From Ga0077536 sp943370145 (GTDB lineage: Bacteria > Pseudomonadota > Gammaproteobacteria > Ga0077536), in the NCBI GenBank assembly GCA_943370145.1, contig CALRPY020000010.1:1-64000 (forward strand): DNA of 64,000 nucleotides, in the 5' to 3' direction. The notes under the pieces were generated by a model. That model worked only from the letters and a program-made list of their open reading frames with translations, was not told the origin of the DNA and did no database searches. The position numbers and the translations under genes were made by a program. How positions within the stretch are numbered: position 1 is the first letter of the stretch; every line of letters starts with the position of its first letter. Shown here piece by piece: positions 45,467-53,155 of this stretch.

Positions 45467-46556
45467 CGCGTCCCCTCCTCAGCGCATCCTCGGCCCGCTC
45501 TTCCTCGGGGCTCAGCGGCAAGTTAAGGGACTGCTTGATCAGCGTTACCGTGAGAGTGACGTTCTGGGAAGCTTTGGAGACGCGGCCACCAATCATCGCC
45601 CGCCCTTCCCATAACCGGGCGTTTGATCTGGCCCAATCAAGCTGAGCTAGGGACTTAAGGCGCGTCTTCCATTGGTCGGCCGGCAGTTCCAACAGCTTTT
45701 CGCCGGCGATGCCGATCGCCTGAAGGGCCAGTGCATGCGAATGTAGAAACTCTCGTCGAACCTCGCCGGCTGTCATCTTTGCCTGGCGGACAAGCTTCCA
45801 TTCCGCCATGTACTTGGCAACCTCATCCCAGAATTCGGCGCAGCGGCGCGCCTCCTGCTGGACATCCATAATCTCGCGATTCCCAACGAGTGCGGCATTA
45901 CCGGCATAGATTGCGCTTAGTGTGAACAGCTTGCGCGAACGCTCCGACAGGGTGCTTCGTTCCATCTCCACGAGGCCATTGAAAGCCTGCGAGCGCGCAA
46001 CTACCAGCCTCGTCAGCTGTGCCAGGGCATTTCGATGGTCATAGAGCAGGCCTAGCGAGCGCGCCGGGCGCACCGCATGGCGATTGAGATCGGCAAACAT
46101 TTGCTGACAACGCTCCAATCCGCGATCGAGGAAGAAGACGACGGCCAGAGTTTCGTCGCCCAGCTTGGGATCGCGCTTGATCGCTTCTTCGATGGCGGCT
46201 CGGCGATGCTGCCCATCGTTGACGATAAATCGGGAGCTCATGTCGACCCGCAAGGAGCCAAGGCGGCTTGAGTCCCCGGACGCCCCAAGGGGCTCGAACC
46301 GCACGGAACCGTCAATTGAGGCAGTAATTGCTGAAAACACGTAGCTGTCGCGGTTGCCTACCAAATAGTCTGCAATCTCGGGAATCCGCGACCGATTAAG
46401 CACGCGCTGAGCCCGGAGCTCGGGAACCAGCTCCTCGTCATCAAACAGGAAGAGCTTCGGGATCAGCCGCAGTGGGCACATGGAAATGTAGTATTCCCGT
46501 CCCGCCTGAATGCCCCGAACGGCTGGGAACACATACTCGAAGGTCGTGTCTGTCAC
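45456..46556 (-). CDS. dndB: DndB, regulator of the dnd operon (DGQHR protein)
   Basis: A 366-residue protein from GTG 46556 (VTDTTFEYVFPAVRG), with DGQHR at 114-118 in FIVNDGQHRRAAIEEA. The first in-frame ATG (46604) lies inside the palindromic operator and adds 16 residues not seen in the family; AGGGG about 10 bases before the GTG supports the shorter start. DndB represses or tunes phosphorothioation and binds the dnd promoter in characterised systems, which fits the palindrome at 46577-46606. It overlaps dndC by 11 bases. Confidence 0.92.
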   Translation of the reverse strand: MTDTTFEYVFPAVRGIQAGREYYISMCPLRLIPKLFLFDDEELVPELRAQRVLNRSRIPEIADYLVGNRDSYVFSAITASIDGSVRFEPLGASGDSSRLGSLRVDMSSRFIVNDGQHRRAAIEEAIKRDPKLGDETLAVVFFLDRGLERCQQMFADLNRHAVRPARSLGLLYDHRNALAQLTRLVVARSQAFNGLVEMERSTLSERSRKLFTLSAIYAGNAALVGNREIMDVQQEARRCAEFWDEVAKYMAEWKLVRQAKMTAGEVRREFLHSHALALQAIGIAGEKLLELPADQWKTRLKSLAQLDWARSNARLWEGRAMIGGRVSKASQNVTLTVTLIKQSLNLPLSPEEERAEDALRRGRDAA

Positions 46557-46576
46557 AGGGCGTACCCCTTGCAAGC

Positions 46577-46606
46577 AAATGTTTGTCACTAATTTGACAA
46601 ACATTT
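46577..46606. promoter_or_regulatory. Palindromic operator in the dndA-dndB intergenic region
   Basis: Perfect inverted repeat AAATGTTTGTCA (46577-46588), six-base spacer, TGACAAACATTT (46595-46606). A third half-site TGACAAACA lies at 46625-46633. On the minus strand, TTGTCA (46629-46624) and TAAATG, 17 bases apart, would make a dndB promoter whose -10 overlaps the palindrome; on the plus strand TTGACA (46594-46599) could be a -35 for dndA. So one repressor bound here could block both genes. DndB itself is the likely binder, by analogy. Confidence 0.75.
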
Positions 46607-46652
46607 ATCACACACAGTACGGTTTGACAAACACCTTTCGTTGGTCAGCGCC

Positions 46653-47813
46653 ATGAATTCGTCCTCCCTTCCGGTCTACCTCGATTGCGCCGCTTCAACC
46701 CCGATGGAGCCAGAGGTTCTCGAGGTCGTCATCCGTACGATGCGGGAGGACTACGGCAATCCAAGCAGTCGAACGCATGTGTACGGGCAGCGAGCCAAAG
46801 CAATTGTGGAGCGAGCCAGAGACCAGGTGGCGGCAGCGGTCGAATGCGAGCCGAGCGAGGTGGTCTTTACCAGCGGCGCTACCGAGAGCAACAACTTGGC
46901 GATTCTGGGGCTAGCCGACCTGGGCCGTCGTACAGGACGACGTCACATAGTGGCTACAGCAATTGAGCACAAGTCCGTGCTCGAGCCGCTAGCAGCGCTA
47001 GCCGCCGAAGGGTTTGAAATCACGTTGATCCCGCCTGAGCCGAGCGGCGCCGTGGAGGCGCGAGCTGTCATGAGCGCTGTTCGACCTGACACACTCTTGG
47101 TGTCTGTCATGGGCGCTAATAATGAAACCGGCATTGTCCAGCCAGTTGAGGACATAGGAGTGAAGCTAGCGGGGTCCGCGATATACCTTCACGTCGACGC
47201 GGCCCAGCTATTCGGAAAAGTCCAATCGGATGACATGCTAGCGAGGGCAGACCTCATCTCTTTGAGCGGCCACAAGGTGGGTGGTCCAAAGGGTGTCGGC
47301 GCGCTGATATTCAGGCGCCGCAAACATTATCGAATACCGATTCGCCCGTTAATGCTCGGTGGAGGACAGGAACGTGGTATCCGGGCTGGGACACTCGCAG
47401 CCCCCCTCATCGCCGGTTTCGGAATCGGCATGGCTTTAGCGAGGACCAACATTCAACTGCGTTACGACGCTTGCATGCGCTATCGAGCATCAGCTATTAC
47501 CGCACTTAATGAGCTCGGGGCCACAATAAACGGCGATATTTCGAGAGGGCTACCCAATATCATTAGTGCTGCACTCCCAGACATAGATGCCGAGGCCGCT
47601 ATCGTCGCGATCAAGGACTTAGCGGCCGTTGCAACTGGATCAGCCTGCACGTCGCAAAACCACACGCCCAGCCATGTGCTCGCGGCGATGGGACTAGACG
47701 ATTCTTCGATTGCAAACACCATTCGGCTTTCATGGTGCCACACGACGCTACCCGCTCCGTGGCCGGCCATAACCGGGCGCCTGCAGCAGTTACATCACAC
47801 CGTACCATTTTAA
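46653..47813 (+). CDS. dndA: Cysteine desulfurase DndA
   Basis: A 386-residue IscS-like PLP enzyme: LDCAASTPMEPEV, FTSGATESNNLAILG, PLP Lys208 in SGHKVGGPKG and active Cys332 in ATGSACTSQNH. It supplies sulfur to DndC. Divergent from dndBCDE across the operator. The TTG 12 bases upstream is a possible alternative start. The 249 bp after it, AT-rich, holds nothing I recognise. Confidence 0.95.
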   Translation: MNSSSLPVYLDCAASTPMEPEVLEVVIRTMREDYGNPSSRTHVYGQRAKAIVERARDQVAAAVECEPSEVVFTSGATESNNLAILGLADLGRRTGRRHIVATAIEHKSVLEPLAALAAEGFEITLIPPEPSGAVEARAVMSAVRPDTLLVSVMGANNETGIVQPVEDIGVKLAGSAIYLHVDAAQLFGKVQSDDMLARADLISLSGHKVGGPKGVGALIFRRRKHYRIPIRPLMLGGGQERGIRAGTLAAPLIAGFGIGMALARTNIQLRYDACMRYRASAITALNELGATINGDISRGLPNIISAALPDIDAEAAIVAIKDLAAVATGSACTSQNHTPSHVLAAMGLDDSSIANTIRLSWCHTTLPAPWPAITGRLQQLHHTVPF

Positions 47814-48062
47814 TAAATGCTGATTTTCAGCAGAGGTCAGTTTCTTCTGAGGATCATGAGGAATTACGCTTTTTCGCGGCGGAACGCTACTGCTGCTGGC
47901 GCACGATGAGCCCGCCGTCTACTTGGCGGACAGCGTCTACCTTCACTTTGGGCTGATTGATTTTGGAACACACCCAACAAGGAAGTATCCTAGTTAGAGA
48001 TTTCCCCACTTAGGACGCATCGAAGCAACCGGACAGAGATAGAATTTCCATTTAGCAAAACA

Positions 48063-50339
48063 TCAGTCTTCGGAACCATCATCGTAAATAAGGTCATCCA
48101 GATCAGGAGCGGAGGCGGAACCCGGGTCGTTGAGGCTGCCTTCGTCGTTTACCTCGGCACTCTCCTGCGACTGAGCAACGGAGCTCGGGTCAGAATCGGC
48201 TGAACTCAAGGCGTCCACCGAATTTTTCCACGTCGTGTAAGTATCCTGGTCCACCTGGAACCAACGTTTAAGCCCCCCAGAAAGCTGCTTATCTACAGCG
48301 TGAACTGCTTCTTTATATACCTGCGAATCTTGCTTTCCAGGAAATTGCTTTTTAATCGACTTCTTTAGATCGTCTATCAGGAAATTGCGATAGTGACTCC
48401 TTCCAATCGAAACCAGCGCGTCGATATTAGAATCCGCCCCGACTTTGGCCAGCACAGCTCGACCCTCTGGCGCAGCTAGCAATTCCATCCACATATATCG
48501 GAAATAAATTGCCCGGGGTGTATCCAAGTTTCCAAGCAAATTAAACGGTTGCCTCTTAACGACGGATGGGTCTTTAACGAAGACCAACTGACGATTCGCG
48601 CCAAGTGCTGAATTAGCAGCATCCACTACGGTTTCACAAAACATTGGAACCTGGCTAAAGGTTATAGAAGTCCTTGAGCCAAGCGCTCTCGCCGCAAGAA
48701 CGAAACCCAGTTGACATGCCGAAGTCGAGAACATCGCATACGCCGCCTCGCTTTCCTTTACTTGCGACTCCTTGCCTAGAAACCTCTGCGCTCGCGATTT
48801 CTGAAATTCTTCGCGCTTCTCTTGGATGATTCGCCAAGCATCGTGAACATCCGTACGTGCCGGCACGGGTTGATGACTTAAGCGAGCTTGCCGTGCTAAG
48901 TCTTCTCGATATGAATCACTGGCGCGTAACGTCCAGTAGATGCCAACCCCTTCGAAAATCGCATCACGGGCGAGCGCAGCCGCTGCGCTCGCAGTTGTCC
49001 AGCCGTCCTTTAGCTGTGCAAGCGCGTCTGCGTGACAACGATATGGGTACAAGGAAGAAAAGAAAAGAGTTAAGAGCCGGCCCCAATATTGCAGATACTG
49101 TTGCTCTAGCTTATCCACTGAACTGCGCGGAAAGCTTTTTGCGTCTATCTTCTCTCGCTCGTAGTGCGCATCTTCCTCTTTAATGCTTGCGGGAAGCACA
49201 TCTGCAATGTTGAGAGACAAGCGCAATAACTCAGCCCGCTCACTGCCTTTTTCATTTCCGCCAAACGAGCTGTTCATTGCATAAAACTTACTCGGCCCTT
49301 CGACCAAGCGTCGGATACAATCAGCAATGACCGTTACGTTCGTGATTACACTCCATTTCGATTGAGATGCTTGCTCGTTTTCTGGGTGGTCGTACTCCAC
49401 CGCGTAGATAGGGAACGATATCTCCGACTTTCTAAACTCGTTGAGCGTCGCCCGCGTAAAAACGCTTATCAGGTTGGAATCAGACAATATGAGGATTCGC
49501 GATTCGCTCGGAGGGCGTGCATTCTTGTTTAAATCTACAAAGACCTTTCTCGCCGCCACCTGGTGGCTGGTTGTTAGCTCAGGAAACCATATCAAAGTAA
49601 CCGGCAGTTCAATCGAAGAGAAAAGTGATTCGCGTTGCGCGGGAGTCAACTGCTCAAGACATTTTTGAACTGGCCCCTCGTAAAACGCTCGATACTTCTC
49701 TCCTCTCCCAGCCCACTTGTTGTTTATTGTACGGTCGATGCCAATTAATGCCATCGCACGGTGCTGTCCATCTATTACGATGAGCTTGGAACGTTCGGAA
49801 TTCCAAGCAAGCCTTCCGGCGCGAATCTCATGGGGCTGCCCATTCTCATATATTAATTGGTCCACTCGGTAACTTTCCGCGCGCTCCACACGAGACCACG
49901 CCACACCGTTGTCGTCTTTCACTACCCTCGGTGGTTCCGCGCTTGGGAAGTCTTCTAACGGGTCGTCCCCGAAAAATGGAAGTAATACAGCGACAATAGG
50001 AGGAAAGAATGCTGGCCCCGCTTTACTCGGCTGGAGTAAGTAAGGAATTAGATCCACTGCAACACGGTGATCGTCCAGATCACGCTGCAGCAATTGATTA
50101 AAGTTCATCCCTTGCACCGGCAGCGCTTCCCGTACCGGCGTTAAAAAGGATGTTAGCCGAAATTCCGGAGACAAGCCGGCCTGTTCAAGGCGGGCTTTTG
50201 TCTCCAAGAAATCTACTCGACCCGCAGAGGTTTTGAACGAGCCAAGCGTCCCCAGAACAGAGTTTCCATAGCTGGCCGAGGGGGCCTTCATACTCAGCCC
50301 GCTCATGGGCCCAACGGGTTGTGGGTTTTCTGTGCTCAT
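48063..50339 (-). CDS. Long DGQHR-domain (DndB-like) protein
   Basis: A 758-residue protein from ATG 50339 (AAGGAC site 6 bases upstream). DGQHR lies at 190-194 in LIVIDGQHRAMALIGIDRT, followed by VFVDLNKNARPPSESRILIL, the DndB/DGQHR core. About 400 further residues follow that I cannot assign, mostly helical, ending in an acidic tail (DLDDLIYDDGSED). It is twice as long as dndB. The GIY-YIG nuclease gene lies 50 bp upstream on the same strand, so the two are probably one unit. It could read phosphorothioate DNA or regulate the nuclease; not shown. Confidence 0.8.
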   Translation of the reverse strand: MSTENPQPVGPMSGLSMKAPSASYGNSVLGTLGSFKTSAGRVDFLETKARLEQAGLSPEFRLTSFLTPVREALPVQGMNFNQLLQRDLDDHRVAVDLIPYLLQPSKAGPAFFPPIVAVLLPFFGDDPLEDFPSAEPPRVVKDDNGVAWSRVERAESYRVDQLIYENGQPHEIRAGRLAWNSERSKLIVIDGQHRAMALIGIDRTINNKWAGRGEKYRAFYEGPVQKCLEQLTPAQRESLFSSIELPVTLIWFPELTTSHQVAARKVFVDLNKNARPPSESRILILSDSNLISVFTRATLNEFRKSEISFPIYAVEYDHPENEQASQSKWSVITNVTVIADCIRRLVEGPSKFYAMNSSFGGNEKGSERAELLRLSLNIADVLPASIKEEDAHYEREKIDAKSFPRSSVDKLEQQYLQYWGRLLTLFFSSLYPYRCHADALAQLKDGWTTASAAAALARDAIFEGVGIYWTLRASDSYREDLARQARLSHQPVPARTDVHDAWRIIQEKREEFQKSRAQRFLGKESQVKESEAAYAMFSTSACQLGFVLAARALGSRTSITFSQVPMFCETVVDAANSALGANRQLVFVKDPSVVKRQPFNLLGNLDTPRAIYFRYMWMELLAAPEGRAVLAKVGADSNIDALVSIGRSHYRNFLIDDLKKSIKKQFPGKQDSQVYKEAVHAVDKQLSGGLKRWFQVDQDTYTTWKNSVDALSSADSDPSSVAQSQESAEVNDEGSLNDPGSASAPDLDDLIYDDGSED

Positions 50340-50389
50340 TGGTGCGTCCTTCATGACAGAGGTTTGAGCGGCCTAAGAAAAGACCCTAC

Positions 50390-51193
50390 TCATTTTTTTC
50401 CTAGGAGGGGCCGGTACCACGTATTGGCAAACCATTCAATCGCGCAAGCTAAATCTTCGGCAGCCTCTTCGTCGGAGCCTATAAGCTCAGTAGTTTCCAG
50501 CACATACACATAAAGCATATCTGGACTAAACCCAGCTGCGATGGCTCGCGCTGCGAAATTGACAGGCTTTGTCACTTGCTGCGTTTCGTCAGCTTGGCGA
50601 GGCACGCTTCCCCCTCGAACTTTTTCTTTCAGATTTTCGAGCTTATCTACGTCATCTTTTATTTGATCGGACAAAAGCCTAAGTTCGCGTGCATGGCTTT
50701 CCAAGCGCGAACGTAACGCCTTGGTCTTTCCGATGTACAGGGGCGCAGCGAAGATTGGCGTTAGCGAGTCTATAGCTGTAGCGAGAGCGCCGCGTCGCTT
50801 CTCTCTACTCATAGTTCGCTTCAGTTGTTCGGCTGGAAATCCTAGTTTTGTGGCGAGCAAAGGTTGGTCCTGAGTTATGGCATCGGCGGCTAACTCATAC
50901 TCTTTCGCCTCCATTACTCCGGTCCAGTGATCGCGAAAGCCGGTATAGCTGGCGGTTTGAAGTGGCGGAGGACGATACCGATCACTATGCGCGCGCAAAG
51001 CTAACCTGAGACGCTGCGTGCCATGATCGACACTTTTGGCTGGATCGTGGTCTGTCTTCCAATCAGGCGGCCCTAAGATCAATCGTCCGTACCAAGCGTA
51101 AATTCCTGGCGTGTTGGGAACACCGCTCAGTTCGACGAGAGAGTATCGCTTCAATTTAGTTTCGCTCGTAGTTTCCAATGGAGGCGGCTGCAT
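50390..51193 (-). CDS. GIY-YIG-like nuclease with large internal insertion
   Basis: A 267-residue protein: GIYAWYG (GIY at 30-32), then about 120 residues later PLYIGKTKALRSRLESH (YIG at 153-155, catalytic Arg 161/163), and a C-terminal AIEWFANTWYRPLLGKK that fits the Glu and Asn metal/helix motif. In ordinary GIY-YIG domains the two motifs are about 10-15 residues apart, so residues 40-145 are an insertion. It is upstream of and probably co-transcribed with the long DGQHR gene. Likely a DNA endonuclease. Confidence 0.72.
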   Translation of the reverse strand: MQPPPLETTSETKLKRYSLVELSGVPNTPGIYAWYGRLILGPPDWKTDHDPAKSVDHGTQRLRLALRAHSDRYRPPPLQTASYTGFRDHWTGVMEAKEYELAADAITQDQPLLATKLGFPAEQLKRTMSREKRRGALATAIDSLTPIFAAPLYIGKTKALRSRLESHARELRLLSDQIKDDVDKLENLKEKVRGGSVPRQADETQQVTKPVNFAARAIAAGFSPDMLYVYVLETTELIGSDEEAAEDLACAIEWFANTWYRPLLGKK

Positions 51194-51657
51194 ATTCGGT
51201 TGTGTGAGTATCTATATGGTCGGACACTTCATTGGCTGTGCGCGGTTAAATAGACTGAATTTGAACCCCCGTCTTAGATCTAGTCCACCCAATCCACCAT
51301 CTCTGTTTGAACGACATTAGCTCAAGTAATAGCAAATTCACCATACGCTTTAATTGCTTCGCCATTTTGAGGTCGCAGCTCCTTCACATTTGTATACTTC
51401 GCCCCATCGCGACAATCCAAGCCAAGGCTTACTGAGTCGAGCTCTATAATTGCTGCTCATGATGCGCAAACCTTAAAAAGCGTCTTTCTTCACCAGTACA
51501 CTCTTCTCAAACGTTCCAGCCCATCTCCTAGGACGGCAGGTTGTGCGCGTTGGGCACGACCATTGCTGACAAGGCGTTCTCCGGCGGTTGAAAACGATTC
51601 GAAGAATTTTCCATTATTTTTGTCAAGCGCTGATAGTGATTTGCGCTTCCCCGATCC

Positions 51658-51821
51658 TTAAACCCTTTCAGCACCTGATAACTGGCCCACCGCCCCCATC
51701 ATAAAATGGATGATTGCTAGCACCCGCAGGCCGATGATCGCGGCCCCTGGTGGGCTTGGTCTCGATTCTTGTCGCCGCTCATGGTGTCGCCGCGGTGCAT
51801 AGTATGCTTCCGCAGAACATA
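51658..51821 (-). pseudogene. Decayed 3' fragment of a HEPN gene like 27896-28558
   Basis: One frame reads YVLRKHTMHRGDTMSGDKNR (51821 down), aligning with YVLRNQLLHGSATWQGSANR of the intact gene. Eight bases later the next frame continues GAAIIGLRVLAIIHFMMGAV, aligning with GAAIMGLLVPTIIHLMLGMG. Nine bases are expected, so one base has been lost. The rest of the 920-bp gap (51194-52113) is AT-rich and holds nothing else I can support. Confidence 0.7.
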
Positions 51822-52113
51822 AGTTGGGCGCGTCAGCCAATTTTCGGACCTGTATTTCTTAAAGCGGTAGCTCTCGCCGTCGAGCCAGATTCCGTAAGTT
51901 TCCGTGAGCCTTGGGAGTTCATCCCTGCCGTATGATTTCGACGGTTCAAGCATGGCGGCGAAATATTTTCTCGCTGTCTGAGCAATAACTCGATCTTGCT
52001 GGAAAATTCACACGAGAGCCCTGACCGCTTCATAGAGCTGCCTGACTATGCGTCTATGCTTCCCGACGATAGTCGCCGGAGAAGCTGTAATTTTACACCG
52101 AGGACCTCATTAC

Positions 52114-53025
52114 TTATTCTGAGAGGCGCTCAATTTCCTGCGCGAAATATTGCCTGGCTTGCCTCCAATTAATCCTTTCCTCATTGCTTTCAAAATTTGT
52201 GAAGAATTCGGCCGCGTGTCTCTTGGCTCCAAGCCAATTGGTTCGAACAATTAGCGTTGCTTTTATGGGCGCATTAAAGTCTTGTCTGTAATTATTAATC
52301 AGCACGACGAGACCTCTGTTCACCTGATCCGACCCCTCCTGTCCTGATGCAAGCAGTTTAAGAATGTTTATGGCGCTGTTTTTTTGTTCTTCTATACGAA
52401 TTCGATGCAGCTTTCGAGTATTGTATTTTCGAGCAATCTCCAATATTAAATTTGAATTACAAAAGCCGAAAACCTTAGCCACACGGTTCACCTCACGAGC
52501 AGCGTCTCGCCTCCCTTCCAAGAGGAGTTCTCTGGCGAATTCCTGACCGTCAGGGTCGCTCCCAAAAAACTTCTCCAAGAACTTCTTCTCAAGAGCGGTA
52601 GCTATAGCTCGGGATTCGGCAAAATTTCGCGACTCAAGCAAAGTTAACCGAAACGTGAAAGCCAGTTCAGTAGCAATGCGGCTCAGATTCTTCTCGAGAA
52701 TTAGAAGTTCAGGCTGGTATCGAGCGGCGACCTCCCAATCGCTGTCGCGTTCGGAATCAAATATTGACTCCTCATCGCTGTTAGTCTCTTCCTTAAAAGA
52801 CCCGCCTTCTCGAATTGCGTCATAGTTACGTCGCTTCTCAGAATCCGACAAGACTTCGTAAGCAATATTTATGGAACGCATTTTTTCTTCCCCGACGGCA
52901 GGACTCCCCGTCCATCGGTCAGGGTGATACTTCTGAGCCAAAGCACGGTAGGCTGCACGGATGACGATCTCCTCAGCGTCTTCCGTAACTCCGAGAATCC
53001 GGTAATGGTCCTGTTGATTGTTCAT
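52114..53025 (-). CDS. J-domain protein with unknown C-terminal domain
   Basis: A 303-residue protein. N-terminal J domain (about 5-72): HYRILGVTEDAEEIVIRAAY and the HPD motif in QKYHPDRWTG (34-36), then MRSINIAYEVLSDSEKRRNYD. An acidic linker (about 75-95) leads to a helical C-terminal domain of about 200 residues that I do not recognise. The J domain would stimulate a DnaK-type Hsp70. AT-rich; last gene of the low-GC island. Confidence 0.82.
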   Translation of the reverse strand: MNNQQDHYRILGVTEDAEEIVIRAAYRALAQKYHPDRWTGSPAVGEEKMRSINIAYEVLSDSEKRRNYDAIREGGSFKEETNSDEESIFDSERDSDWEVAARYQPELLILEKNLSRIATELAFTFRLTLLESRNFAESRAIATALEKKFLEKFFGSDPDGQEFARELLLEGRRDAAREVNRVAKVFGFCNSNLILEIARKYNTRKLHRIRIEEQKNSAINILKLLASGQEGSDQVNRGLVVLINNYRQDFNAPIKATLIVRTNWLGAKRHAAEFFTNFESNEERINWRQARQYFAQEIERLSE

Positions 53026-53155
53026 TTTTTTAAAATTCTGCCCGATTTTTTTCTCTTTTATCTCTCCGAAGACTTTCTCGCACAGCCTCTTGACCTAAAT
53101 CAGAAAGAAGCCGCAGATTGCCACCTTGAATGAATCGCACCACGCCCAAAATGAC

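Larger units (their letters stand above)
37790..53150. other. Putative inserted defence island (dnd island), approximate bounds
   Basis: From about 37.79 kb, where the HIT gene loses its family text, to about 53.15 kb, just before the stop of the DUF4011 helicase, the sequence has clearly lower GC and different codon use than either flank, most strongly at 47.8-53.1 kb. All genes in it are DNA modification or nuclease-type. No integrase, transposase or flanking direct repeat was found, so the mode of insertion is open and the ends are estimates. Confidence 0.5.

Noticed and set aside
51194..51657. Short frames of about 60-70 codons in the gap
   Set aside because: No ribosome sites or family text; chance frames in AT-rich DNA.
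37790..53150. dndFGH or sspE restriction genes inside the island
   Set aside because: I looked for a DndF/G/H-type helicase set or a DUF262-type protein and saw none; the only nucleases are HNH and GIY-YIG.
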